Source: Gilliamella sp. App6-5 (GTDB lineage Bacteria; Pseudomonadota; Gammaproteobacteria; Enterobacterales; Orbaceae). From it: a DNA stretch of 64,000 nt. Of the stretch, positions 1 through 9,276 are shown piece after piece. The stretch covers positions 24,903-88,902 of the forward strand of contig NZ_LZGT01000014.1 of NCBI RefSeq assembly GCF_001690525.1. The letters are read 5' to 3'. Position 1 is the stretch's first letter. The number at the start of each line of letters is the position of its first letter. The position numbers and the translations under genes are program-made. The notes below the pieces were generated by a model that saw only the letters and a program-made list of their open reading frames with translations, had not been told where the DNA came from and made no database searches.

Positions 1-879
1 TGAATCCGATGTCATCCATTCTGTTTTACGTTGTTCATCCAAACTGGTGAGTGATATATCAACCAGTTTTGCATCAGAAAATCCAGATTTTTCTAGCCAA
101 TTAATCATTGTTGGAACAGATGGAATAAAATAAACATTCCGCATTTGAGCATAGCGTTCACCCGGCATGAGAGCTGTATGTTCAGCACCATCAATGACTA
201 ATGTTTCGAGTACTAATTGACCATCTTCAACAAGTTGATCTTTTAATTGAAATAAATGATCAAGTGGCGACCTACGATGATATAAAACGCCCATTGAGAA
301 GACTGTATCAAAAGCACCAAGTTTGGGTAGCTGCTCAATACCAAGTGGTAATAAATGCGCTCTTTGATCGTTACCCAGTAATTTGCGAATAGCCTCAAAT
401 TGGCATAGATAAAGTGCCATAGGATCAATTCCAACAGCGAGTTTTGCTCCTGCACCAATCATACGCCATAAATGGTAACCACTATTACAACCCACGTCTA
501 AAACAATTTTACCTTCTAAACTATCAATATGATTAATTAAACGTTCCCACTTCCAATCTGAACGCCATTCTGTATCAACATCAATACCATATAAGTGAAA
601 AGGGCCTTTGCGCCATGGCATCATGTTTTTTAGTAGTTGAGTAATTCGTTGCTGTTCACCAGTCGAGATAGGCTGTTCACTATTAACAGTTACACTATGG
701 AGTAAATCAATTTGATAAGGAGTGATAGCTGGTAAGTGTTTAATACTATTGAGCCATTGATTAAAACGGTTATCAATATTTTGATTTTGCCAGTTTGCCA
801 GTTGTGCTGGTAAGACTTCTAGCCAGCGACTCAGTTTACTTTTTGCGATAATCTGGTAAAAATCACCAAAGTCAATCAT
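1..879 (-). CDS. cmoB: tRNA U34 carboxymethyltransferase CmoB (3' end outside window)
   Basis: The last step of 5-oxyacetyl-uridine (cmo5U34) synthesis: CmoB transfers a carboxymethyl group from carboxy-SAM to 5-hydroxyuridine at the tRNA wobble position. I read 293 codons from an ATG at 879 and the frame runs off the left edge; E. coli CmoB has about 323 residues, so roughly 30 C-terminal residues are missing from view. Visible are the N-terminal region ending in [14 protein letters not shown], then the Rossmann SAM-binding motif [15 protein letters not shown] and the stretch [16 protein letters not shown], all typical of CmoB. It lies 36 bp downstream of cmoA on the same strand, as in E. 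coli, so the pair is probably one operon. Only the window edge makes it partial; nothing looks damaged. Confidence 0.96.
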   Translation of the reverse strand, partial: MIDFGDFYQIIAKSKLSRWLEVLPAQLANWQNQNIDNRFNQWLNSIKHLPAITPYQIDLLHSVTVNSEQPISTGEQQRITQLLKNMMPWRKGPFHLYGIDVDTEWRSDWKWERLINHIDSLEGKIVLDVGCNSGYHLWRMIGAGAKLAVGIDPMALYLCQFEAIRKLLGNDQRAHLLPLGIEQLPKLGAFDTVFSMGVLYHRRSPLDHLFQLKDQLVEDGQLVLETLVIDGAEHTALMPGERYAQMRNVYFIPSVPTMINWLEKSGFSDAKLVDISLTSLDEQRKTEWMTSDS

Positions 880-915
880 TCTGTTTTCCTTATCAATTAA
901 GCTTAAATCAGTTAG

Positions 916-1695
<780 letters not shown>

Positions 1696-1719
1696 TTATA
1701 TTCAATTGCTCGGATAATT

Positions 1720-2874
1720 ATGGGTTTTGTCGATTTTATTACTATTTTTATAGCGATTGTTGTTAGTGTTTTAATAACTTTCTATCTAGGAAAACGATGG
1801 CTATTTTGGTTTGATTTTAATTTCATCGGCTATCATCAATTTATTTATTGGATCGTTGTTTTTATAGCCGGATTATCGCTAATTTTTTCTAAAATATTTA
1901 ATAATATATCAACTTATTGGCTGCCATTATATTGTAATGTCATTACTGGTTTGATGATCTGCTGCGTTTTTACCTCGCTTATTTTTGACACTGTACGTTG
2001 GCTTAGTAAAAAAAAGGTTAAACCTAATTTATGGCTTAAAATTATTTATATTGTTGCCGTTGTATTATTGTTTTGTTTTGGTCATGAAATGGCAATTAAT
2101 CCCAAGATTGTGCATTACCAAGTTAAAATAGATAAGCCCGCAAATGTTGAACGTTTACGTATTGTTCAACTTTCTGATATTCATCTTAATGAATTAACCA
2201 CACATCGATTTATTCAACAAATGGTTGATGAAGTAAATAAGCTTAATGCTGATTTTGTTGTGATTACGGGTGATACATTAGATAAATATTTAAAACCTTT
2301 TACACAAAAAGGCTTCGATAAGCAATTTCAACAATTAAGATCAAAATATGGTACTTTTATTATTTTCGGCAATCATGAATACTTAGCTACTAACCTAGAA
2401 AATAACCAAGAAGAAGATATTGCTAATGCTTTTAGGCAAGCAGGTATGAAAGTACTAAAGGATGATATCATTTATTTCGATGATATAGGGATTACATTAG
2501 TGGGCAGAGATGATTTTTCTTCATTTCGTTATAATGTAAATAGGGCTTCACTGTCAGATCTTATTATGTTCACTAATACTGATTCGCCAATTATTTTATT
2601 AGATCATCAACCAAAAGACCTTAATGAGCCAGAAAAACTGGGGGTTGATTTGATGATTTCTGGGCACACTCATGCTGGGCAAATATTTCCTATTAATATT
2701 ATTGAAAAATTAATGTATAAAAATACTTATGGATTATATAGAAAAGAAGATCATCATTTTAGCAGTATTGTGAGTAGTGGATATGGATTTTGGGGACCAC
2801 CAATTCGCTTAATGACTCGTTCCGAGATCGTGGTAATGGATATCCTTTTTGACAAAAATACACACAATGAATAA
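1720..2874 (+). CDS. membrane-anchored metallophosphoesterase
   Basis: A calcineurin-type phosphoesterase behind an N-terminal membrane region of about 135 residues with four hydrophobic segments. The catalytic domain shows the metal-binding motifs in order: LSDIHL (Asp153, His155), GDTLD near 185, GNHE (Asn218, His219) and SGHTHAGQ (His316, His318). This arrangement resembles the YkuE/YaeI group, some members of which act on UDP-sugars or lipid-linked phosphates, but the substrate cannot be read from sequence. It ends 24 bp before the preferred RNase D start on the same strand, so the two may be co-transcribed. All metal ligands are present, so it should be active. Confidence 0.85.
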   Translation: MGFVDFITIFIAIVVSVLITFYLGKRWLFWFDFNFIGYHQFIYWIVVFIAGLSLIFSKIFNNISTYWLPLYCNVITGLMICCVFTSLIFDTVRWLSKKKVKPNLWLKIIYIVAVVLLFCFGHEMAINPKIVHYQVKIDKPANVERLRIVQLSDIHLNELTTHRFIQQMVDEVNKLNADFVVITGDTLDKYLKPFTQKGFDKQFQQLRSKYGTFIIFGNHEYLATNLENNQEEDIANAFRQAGMKVLKDDIIYFDDIGITLVGRDDFSSFRYNVNRASLSDLIMFTNTDSPIILLDHQPKDLNEPEKLGVDLMISGHTHAGQIFPINIIEKLMYKNTYGLYRKEDHHFSSIVSSGYGFWGPPIRLMTRSEIVVMDILFDKNTHNE

Positions 2875-2898
2875 ATATATTTGAACAGGAATTTGATT

Positions 2899-3981
2899 TT
2901 GTCTTATCAACTTATTATTAGTAATGATCAGTTAGCTGATTATTGTTCAAAAATCGAAAATAGCTCGGCTTTGGCTTTAGATACTGAATTTGTTCGAACC
3001 CGAACCTTTTACCCTCATTTGGGTTTACTGCAGGTATTTAATGGTGAACATGCAGCGTTAATTGATCCCATTAATATTACTGATTGGCAGGCTTTTTTGG
3101 CTATATTAAATAATCCAACTATTGAAAAATATTTTCATTCATGTAGTGAAGATATTGAGGTCTTTTCTTATCATTTTGGCTGTGTTCCAACACCGATTGT
3201 CGATAGCCAAATATTAGCTTCTTTTTTAGATAATCCATTAAGTAGTGGTTATGCTAGTTTAGTAAAAAAATATTTAGAGGTCGAACTTGATAAGAGTGAA
3301 ACCCGGACAGATTGGCTAAAACGTCCATTAACTGAAAAACAGTGTAAATATGCTATTAATGATGTGTTATATCTTTTCCCATTAATTAACATTTTAAAAT
3401 CAAAGCTAAATACTAATCATTATTTACAAGCAGCTTATCAAGAGTGCCAAATGGCGGTTGCTCGTAAATCGGAATTAATGGATCCAAATGATGCTTATCT
3501 AAATATTAAAAATAGTTGGCAGTTGAAAGGGAAAAGCTTAGGACAATTGTATAAATTAGCGAGCTGGCGATATAGATTAGCGAAAGAACAAGATATTGCT
3601 ATAAATTTTGTAGTACATGAAGAAGTATTATTGAAAATTGCACGCTATTCACCGACATCATTAGGAGAACTTGATAAGTTAGGTATGAAAGGGAAAGAAA
3701 TTCGCTTATATGGTCAAATAATTTTGGATCTTTTATCCACTCCCATACCCGAAATTCAACAAATTCGCCGAATTAATAGCTATCCAGATTATAAAAAAAT
3801 CACTAGTGAGTTAAAACAAGCTGCACTGACTATTTCTTCACAAACAGGGCTTAGTGAGGATTTATTGCTTTCACGTCGATTAATTAATCAATACATAAAG
3901 TGGAAAATCGATAAAAAGGGGAATGCGCCAGAATTATTAATAGGTTGGCGTAAACCTTTATTTGAGCAGTATTGTTTTTGA
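2899..3981 (+). CDS. rnd: ribonuclease D
   Basis: A 3'-5' exoribonuclease that trims tRNA and other stable RNA 3' ends. DEDD exonuclease motifs are visible: LDTEFVR near the N terminus, the SEDIEV region, and YAINDVLYLFPL; an HRDC domain follows in the C-terminal half (SWRYRLAKEQDIAINFVV). I place the start at a TTG at 2899, with AGGA at 2887-2890 eight bases upstream and similarity starting exactly there (SYQLIISND against E. coli NYQMITTDD). An in-frame TTG at 2881 would add six residues but has no such site. The product is 360 aa; E. coli RNase D is 375. E. coli rnd uses a rare start too (UUG), so weak initiation seems conserved. Confidence 0.94.
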   Translation: MSYQLIISNDQLADYCSKIENSSALALDTEFVRTRTFYPHLGLLQVFNGEHAALIDPINITDWQAFLAILNNPTIEKYFHSCSEDIEVFSYHFGCVPTPIVDSQILASFLDNPLSSGYASLVKKYLEVELDKSETRTDWLKRPLTEKQCKYAINDVLYLFPLINILKSKLNTNHYLQAAYQECQMAVARKSELMDPNDAYLNIKNSWQLKGKSLGQLYKLASWRYRLAKEQDIAINFVVHEEVLLKIARYSPTSLGELDKLGMKGKEIRLYGQIILDLLSTPIPEIQQIRRINSYPDYKKITSELKQAALTISSQTGLSEDLLLSRRLINQYIKWKIDKKGNAPELLIGWRKPLFEQYCF

Positions 3982-4013
3982 TTATTGATTAAGTGTAGGC
4001 GTAGTTTGTACAT

Positions 4014-4375
4014 TTAATGATTTTTTAATCCAACAATTGGCAAAGTTAGGTTACAATAATTAGCTAATAATCGAATAACCAGTGTAACCAAAATACCAAT
4101 GAATGTTGAATATTCCAAAGGTATGATGAGTAACGTAATAAGAGCATGGTGACTAATGAGGTGATGATAGCAATATACAAATCAGTGGAATCAGCGATCT
4201 AAAAGAGCGGCACAGGATTTAAAACAATATCGCGGATTGTACCACCACCAATAGCGGTGATGACCGCTAGCACTAAGGCTCCGATTGGATCCATCTCTTT
4301 TTTAGCAGCTAATAATACGCCAGAAATAGTAAATACAATGGTACCTAATATGTCAAACCAAAAAAGATAACTCAC
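4014..4375 (-). pseudogene. broken TRIC/UPF0126 (YadS-type) membrane protein gene
   Basis: Minus-strand remnant of a small membrane protein of the TRIC/UPF0126 family (YadS, YicG; a YadS relative is linked to glycine transport). From a GTG at 4375 it reads SYLFWFDILGTIVFTISG and continues through AVITAIGGGTIRDIV, both hallmarks of the family. At PLF-stop-IAD a TAG replaces the expected Trp codon (around 4200). The frame then continues IADSTDLYIAIITSLVTMLL, after which most of the second half is missing and the frame jumps to a typical C terminus ending IVGLKNH with stop at 4014. About 80 residues have gone. The GTG overlaps the mtnN stop by four bases, so it was once translationally coupled; E. 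coli also has yadS downstream of mtn. Confidence 0.85.
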
Positions 4376-5064
4376 GCAAGCTCATTTAGCATTGATTCAA
4401 CAATGAGTGATGATTGTGTTGCAGCTAATTTTAAAAAGGATTTGAAATCAACTGCAGATTCATTATCTCCATTATCCGAGATAGCGCGAACAACCACAAA
4501 TGGTACTTTAAATAACCAGCAAACATGACCAATAGCTGCGGCTTCCATTTCAACAGCAATAGCATTCGGGAAAATTTGTTTTATTCTTGCTAAATTGCTT
4601 TTACCATTTATGAAAGCATCTCCACTACCAATTGAACCTTCAATTGCATTAACTCCGTGCTTTTTGATACAGATTTTTGCTAATGATTGGTATTTTTGAT
4701 CAGCATCAAATGCTACAGGGCAACCTGACATTTGCCCTGGCTTGTAACCAAAAGCAGTCAAATCAACATCGTGGTAAAAAACATCCTTTGAAACAATAAT
4801 ATCACCAATATTAAGGTCGGAAGATAACCCACCAGCCGAACCAGTGTTGATAACAGCATCTACTTTATAATTATTTAATAATAACGTAGTACCTAATGCT
4901 GCAGCTACTTTACCAATACCAGATTGGAGCAGTACGATTTCACAACCAGCAATTTGACCTAAATGAAAATTACAACCTAAATAACGCTCAACGTGATAAT
5001 GGGTGATTTTACTTTTTAATATGGCTACTTCTTCTTCCATTGCAGCAATAATAGCAATTTTCAT
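4372..5064 (-). CDS. mtnN: 5'-methylthioadenosine/S-adenosylhomocysteine nucleosidase
   Basis: Cleaves adenine from methylthioadenosine, S-adenosylhomocysteine and 5'-deoxyadenosine, recycling the by-products of SAM use. The 230-aa protein (E. coli 232) starts MKIAIIAAMEEEVAIL, carries the nucleoside-phosphorylase-like NTGSAGGL motif, the substrate loop AVEMEAAAIGHVC and the catalytic Asp in VRAISDNGD. The ATG at 5064 has AGAGGA just upstream and is clearly the real start, although the open frame extends 36 codons further. Its stop overlaps the GTG of the decayed TRIC gene downstream. It is divergent from the short-chain dehydrogenase gene with about 77 bp between starts. Confidence 0.96.
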   Translation of the reverse strand: MKIAIIAAMEEEVAILKSKITHYHVERYLGCNFHLGQIAGCEIVLLQSGIGKVAAALGTTLLLNNYKVDAVINTGSAGGLSSDLNIGDIIVSKDVFYHDVDLTAFGYKPGQMSGCPVAFDADQKYQSLAKICIKKHGVNAIEGSIGSGDAFINGKSNLARIKQIFPNAIAVEMEAAAIGHVCWLFKVPFVVVRAISDNGDNESAVDFKSFLKLAATQSSLIVESMLNELA

Positions 5065-5141
5065 ACGATCCTCTTGACTTTGTTTGGATAACTTCAAATT
5101 AGATGTGCTATCATAGTTTGAGAAGATAAATTTGACAATAT

Positions 5142-5933
5142 ATGAATCAATCGGAGCTGAAATTGCGAACAATATTTATTACAGGCTGCTCAAGTGGAAT
5201 AGGGCTAATCTCGGCCATTGCTTTAAAAAAACGTGGCTATCGTGTTATTGCTTCGTGTCGCAAATCATTGGACCAACAAAAACTTATCGAGCAAGGATTT
5301 GAAACAGTGCTTCTTGACCTTGACAATCCAGACTCAGTCAAGCAAGCCGCTCAAGAAGTTCTCGCTTTGTCTGAAGGTAAATTATATGCGTTATTTAACA
5401 ATGCAGGTTACGGTGTTTATGGGCGATTAAGCACGATCAGTCGAGAGCAGTTAGAATCTCAATTTTCCACCAATTTTTTTGGTGCCCATCAGCTGACGCA
5501 ATTACTGCTTCCAGCCATGCTAGAACAAAATGAAGGGCGTATTATTCAAACAAGTTCAATTGTTGGTATCGTTGCAACGCCGGGGAGAGGTGCTTATTCA
5601 GCCAGCAAATATGCCTTAGAAGCTTGGTCTGATGTGCTGAGATTGGAATTAGCACAAACCAATATAAAGGTTTGTTTAATTGAACCTGGTCCATTAAAGA
5701 CATATTTTTCAAACAATGTAAATCAAACAGAGCAAAAAAATATGGTAAAAAATCCACCTATAGCTAAACGATTTACTTTACCACCCGAGGCTGTTTTGCC
5801 TTACTTATTTGATGCCCTTGAACACGGCAATCCTAAAATACGTTACAGGGTAACAAAAATAACGAAAATAGCAGCTATTGCTAAACGTTTGCTTCCTGAT
5901 AGATTAATGGATAAAATTTTAAAGAATAAATAA
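5142..5933 (+). CDS. ybbO: short-chain dehydrogenase/reductase, YbbO type
   Basis: A Rossmann-fold oxidoreductase of the classical SDR family. It shows TGCSSGIG for cofactor binding, NNAGYG, the catalytic Ser in QTSSIVG and YSASK (Tyr and Lys). E. coli YbbO, an NADP-dependent aldehyde reductase, matches along the full length (STISREQLESQFSTNFFGAH, KYALEAWSDVLRLEL, LIEPGPLKT). I list the ATG at 5142 (263 aa). A TTG at 5163 with CGGAG seven bases before it fits the family start (RTIFITGCSSG) equally well or better, so the first seven residues are doubtful. It is followed after 26 bp by cnoX; E. coli also has ybbO next to ybbN. Confidence 0.92.
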   Translation: MNQSELKLRTIFITGCSSGIGLISAIALKKRGYRVIASCRKSLDQQKLIEQGFETVLLDLDNPDSVKQAAQEVLALSEGKLYALFNNAGYGVYGRLSTISREQLESQFSTNFFGAHQLTQLLLPAMLEQNEGRIIQTSSIVGIVATPGRGAYSASKYALEAWSDVLRLELAQTNIKVCLIEPGPLKTYFSNNVNQTEQKNMVKNPPIAKRFTLPPEAVLPYLFDALEHGNPKIRYRVTKITKIAAIAKRLLPDRLMDKILKNK

Positions 5934-5959
5934 TAAATCATTATACCCTAGGACATAAT

Positions 5960-6829
5960 ATGCAAAATCAATTTATTTTTGATGTTAATGAGCAAAATAT
6001 TCAAGAGGTGATTGAAAAATCATCGACATCCCCTGTGTTATTTTATTTTTGGTCAGCTAGAAGTCCAAATTATGAGGTAATGACTCAAACATTAACTAAA
6101 TTAGCTAATGAACATCATGGGCAATTTATTTTAGCCAATATTAATTGTGATGAACAACAAATGTTAGCCGCTCAATTTGGTTTACGGGCGATACCAACGG
6201 TTTATTTATTTCAAAATGGTCAACCTGTAGATGGTTTTCAAGGACCGCAATCTGAAGAAACCATTAAAACTTTTTTAGAAAAAGTGCTACCAAATGAAGA
6301 TGAGCTTAAATTAATTGAAGCACAAAATTTATTTAATGAAGCCAAATATGAAGAAGCATTACCACTGTTACGGCAAACTTGGAAATCACTTACCGATCAT
6401 TTGGGCAAACCAAGAACAGATATTGCATTAATGCTAATAAAATCACAAATTGAACTTAAACAGCTAAATGAAGCAAAAGAAGTGCTTGCAACTATTCCGC
6501 TACAAGATCAAGATTCAAGCTATCATGGATTACAAGCCGAAATAGAACTACTTGAACAAGCCACTAATTCTCCTGAATTACAGCAATTACAAGCAGAATT
6601 TGCTCAACATTCTGATAACGTTGAATTAATGATTCAATTGTCTTCCCAATTAATGCATGTAGGGCGTCATGAGGAAGCATTAGAGTTGTTATTTAAACCG
6701 CTGACAAAAGATCTTAATGCTGGTGACGGACAAGTGAAGAAAACATTACTTGATTTACTAGCAGCATTAGGTACAAGTAATCCTTTAGCCAGTAGTTATC
6801 GACGTAAGTTGTATACTTTATTATATTAA
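5960..6829 (+). CDS. cnoX: thioredoxin-like chaperedoxin CnoX (YbbN)
   Basis: CnoX holds unfolding proteins and passes them to GroEL or DnaK after oxidative stress. The 289-aa protein has an N-terminal thioredoxin fold (PVLFYFWSARSPNYE to FGLRAIPTVYLFQNGQPV) followed by TPR-like helices to the conserved end SYRRKLYTLLY. It lacks a CXXC redox pair, as in E. coli. Where E. coli CnoX has two cysteines at 38 and 63, here residue 38 is Tyr and only Cys63 remains, so redox coupling through position 38 is absent. It lies 26 bp downstream of ybbO and converges on map across a 13-bp-stem hairpin. Confidence 0.94.
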   Translation: MQNQFIFDVNEQNIQEVIEKSSTSPVLFYFWSARSPNYEVMTQTLTKLANEHHGQFILANINCDEQQMLAAQFGLRAIPTVYLFQNGQPVDGFQGPQSEETIKTFLEKVLPNEDELKLIEAQNLFNEAKYEEALPLLRQTWKSLTDHLGKPRTDIALMLIKSQIELKQLNEAKEVLATIPLQDQDSSYHGLQAEIELLEQATNSPELQQLQAEFAQHSDNVELMIQLSSQLMHVGRHEEALELLFKPLTKDLNAGDGQVKKTLLDLLAALGTSNPLASSYRRKLYTLLY

Positions 6830-6855
6830 GATTTATGAAATTTAATAAAGCGAAA

Positions 6856-6884
6856 GGATTCAACAATAAACTATTGTTGAATCC
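6856..6884. terminator. bidirectional hairpin between cnoX and map
   Basis: A perfect 13-bp stem (GGATTCAACAATA and its complement) around a 3-nt loop sits in the 62 bp between the convergent genes cnoX and map. Flanks are T- and A-rich but there is no long pure T run. It probably ends transcription from both sides. Confidence 0.7.
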
Positions 6885-6891
6885 ACTTTAT

Positions 6892-7680
6892 TTAGTGTTC
6901 AATAATGCGAGAAAAGTCTTCGTTACTACGCAATGTTAAGATTTCAACACCATTATCAGTTACTAAAATAGTATGTTCATACTGTGCAGAAAGACCATGA
7001 TCTTTGGTTTTGACTGTCCAGCCATCTTTCATGGTACGGGTACGCCAATCGCCTGTATTTATCATAGGTTCAATAGTAAAAGTCATGCCTGGTTTTAAAA
7101 TTACACCGCCGTCATCAGCATCATAATGTAAGACTTGAGGTTCGTCATGATAGACCTCACCAATACCATGACCACAGTATTCGCGAACTGAAGAAAAACC
7201 AAATTTATCGACATATTTTTGAATCGTTTTACCAATTTCCTTTAAACGTATGCCGGGTTTGATAATTTTAATCGCCTCGTAAAGACTTTCTTGTGTAACT
7301 TGGCATAATTTTTCACCTGCGATAGTTGGCTTACCAGCAATGTACATCCTAGAAGTATCACCGTGATAACCATCTTTGATAACTGTTACATCAATATTTA
7401 AAATATCACCATCTTTTAACTTTTTGTCAAAACTTGGAATACCATGGCAAACCACATCATTAATTGAAATACAACTTGTGTGTTGATAGCCACTATAGCC
7501 AATATTAGCTGGAATAGCTTTTTGAACATTAACAATATGTTCATAACAAATTTTGTCTAGTTCACCAGTACTAATGCCCGGTTTAACATAGGGTTCAATC
7601 ATTTCTAATACTTCAGCTGCAAGTTTTCCAGCAATTCGCATTTTTTCAATTTCGACGGGGGTTTTTAACTTTATAGACAT
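6892..7680 (-). CDS. map: methionine aminopeptidase, type I
   Basis: Removes the initiator Met from nascent proteins. The 262-aa protein matches E. coli Map in length and in metal ligands: two Asp in NIDVTVIKDGYHGDTSR, His in YCGHGIGEVYHDEP, Glu in TFTIEPM and Glu in QYEHTILVT. The substrate-pocket HTSCISINDVVCHGIP segment is also present. The ATG at 7680 follows an AGGAAAA stretch. In E. coli map precedes glnD; here it stands alone, convergent with cnoX. The 218-bp gap to the divergent rlmC holds copy 1 of an intergenic repeat. Confidence 0.97.
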   Translation of the reverse strand: MSIKLKTPVEIEKMRIAGKLAAEVLEMIEPYVKPGISTGELDKICYEHIVNVQKAIPANIGYSGYQHTSCISINDVVCHGIPSFDKKLKDGDILNIDVTVIKDGYHGDTSRMYIAGKPTIAGEKLCQVTQESLYEAIKIIKPGIRLKEIGKTIQKYVDKFGFSSVREYCGHGIGEVYHDEPQVLHYDADDGGVILKPGMTFTIEPMINTGDWRTRTMKDGWTVKTKDHGLSAQYEHTILVTDNGVEILTLRSNEDFSRIIEH

Positions 7681-7790
7681 TAAATTTTTCCTGTAATATT
7701 AATAACAATATCCTATCATACCTCGCTATTTCGTCAAATCATGCCGGATGATTAATTATGCATTTTACTTATATTCTTATAAAATTTTGT

Positions 7791-7827
7791 AAAAAAGTTT
7801 CAGGAAAGTATGTGTTTTAGTATAAAA
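7791..7827 (+). repeat. intergenic repeat, copy 1
   Basis: A ~37-bp sequence with core AGTTTCAGGAAAGTATGTG followed by TATAAA, in the gap between map and rlmC. Two more copies lie at 36631 and 52810. It holds the small dyad TTTC-AG-GAAA, and in all three copies TTTCAG and TATAAA are exactly 17 bp apart. Function unknown. Confidence 0.75.
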
Positions 7828-7898
7828 TAAAAACTTATACTTATTTTAATACGGTTTTATATATAGAATAACTCATTATAAAAAAGGGTTTTATCGCA

Positions 7899-9047
7899 AT
7901 GCAATGTCGTTTTTATCAGCAGAAAAAATGTTTATCTTGTCAATGGATGGATAAGCCCTATCATGCACAACTAGCAGAAAAACAAAATAATCTGTTGCAA
8001 CAATTAACTCAATTTAAACCTAATGACGTTGTAGATCCCTTTGGTAGTAATGAATTTGCTTTCCGTAATAAAGCAAAAATGGCGGTGTTAGGCACCGTTG
8101 AAAGACCTATTTTAGGGATACAAACAGATAATGAGATGGTCGATTTATGTGATTGCCCTCTTTACTCAAATAGTATGCAAAACATCCTCAAACTTGTTCG
8201 AACTTTCATCCGTAAACAGGAGCTTGTACCTTATAATATTATTAAGCGGAAGGGAGAATTGAAATTTGTTATAGTTACTGAAAGTAAAGAGAATAATACA
8301 AGCTATTTTATGTTGCGATTTGTTTTAAAATCGCACAAATTTGTCGAGAAAATAAATAATTCTTTTAAACAATTACAAGATAAAATACAAAACTTAAAGG
8401 TAATTTCAATTAATATCCAACCTAATCATGCGGCTATTTTAGAAGGAGAAGAAGAGTTAGTTTTAACTGATACCTCATTTTTGCCAATGACATTAAATGG
8501 CGTTCCTCTTTTTATTAAGCCTAAAAGTTTTTTTCAAACAAATAGTTATGTTGCCAGAAATCTTTATAAAACAGCAAGTGACTGGGTCACAAATTTATCT
8601 ATTCACTCAATTTGGGATTTGTTTTGTGGTGTAGGTGGTTTTGGCTTAAGTTGTGTTAGTCTTAATACTGAAAGTGCTATCCAACTGACAGGTATTGAAA
8701 TTAGTTCAGACGCAATTGAGTGCGCAACTCAATCAGCAGAAAAGTTAGGCTTTAACCAATTATTTTTTAAATCGTTTGATGCCACACAATATGCTATCGC
8801 TGAACAAGACATTCCAGATCTAGTATTGCTTAATCCACCAAGACGAGGGGTTGGTAAAGTGCTTATGCAGTATTTAGAAAATGTACAACCAAGCTATATT
8901 TTATATTCAAGTTGCAACTTAACCTCGTTAGTCGAAGATTTAATGTTGTTATCCAACTATCAAATCATGAAAGTGCAACTGTTTGATATGTTTCCCCATA
9001 CTTCACATATGGAAGTCTTGGTTTTATTACAAAGAAAAGATAGATAA
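7899..9047 (+). CDS. rlmC: 23S rRNA (uracil-747-C5)-methyltransferase RlmC
   Basis: A SAM-dependent RNA methyltransferase of the TrmA/RumA family that makes m5U747 in 23S rRNA. The N terminus carries the Fe-S cysteines (MQCRFYQQKKCLSCQW, later DLCDCPLY). The C-terminal half shows the SAM-binding WDLFCGVGGFGLSC, the NPPRRGVGK motif and the catalytic Cys in YSSCNLTSL, ending in QLFDMFPHTSHMEVL. The length is 382 aa (E. coli RlmC 375). RlmC is favoured over RlmD because of the short N terminus without a TRAM domain. The ATG has AAGGG upstream. It stands alone, divergent from map. Confidence 0.94.
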   Translation: MQCRFYQQKKCLSCQWMDKPYHAQLAEKQNNLLQQLTQFKPNDVVDPFGSNEFAFRNKAKMAVLGTVERPILGIQTDNEMVDLCDCPLYSNSMQNILKLVRTFIRKQELVPYNIIKRKGELKFVIVTESKENNTSYFMLRFVLKSHKFVEKINNSFKQLQDKIQNLKVISINIQPNHAAILEGEEELVLTDTSFLPMTLNGVPLFIKPKSFFQTNSYVARNLYKTASDWVTNLSIHSIWDLFCGVGGFGLSCVSLNTESAIQLTGIEISSDAIECATQSAEKLGFNQLFFKSFDATQYAIAEQDIPDLVLLNPPRRGVGKVLMQYLENVQPSYILYSSCNLTSLVEDLMLLSNYQIMKVQLFDMFPHTSHMEVLVLLQRKDR

Positions 9048-9276
9048 TCTAATTATCAAACCATAATATTATCTTCAATCTATGAAATAATTGTTATATT
9101 TAAAGATCTGCCAAGATTCAATTATCTGTAATAAAAATAGTGAATTGTATTTTTTAATCATTAAATTACAAATTATATTTAGTTTTTATTTTAAAGATTG
9201 TTATAAATTAGACCATTGTTAATATCAAACTATGTTAATATAAAAAATAAATAATTTCATTTAAGGAAGGCAAAAT

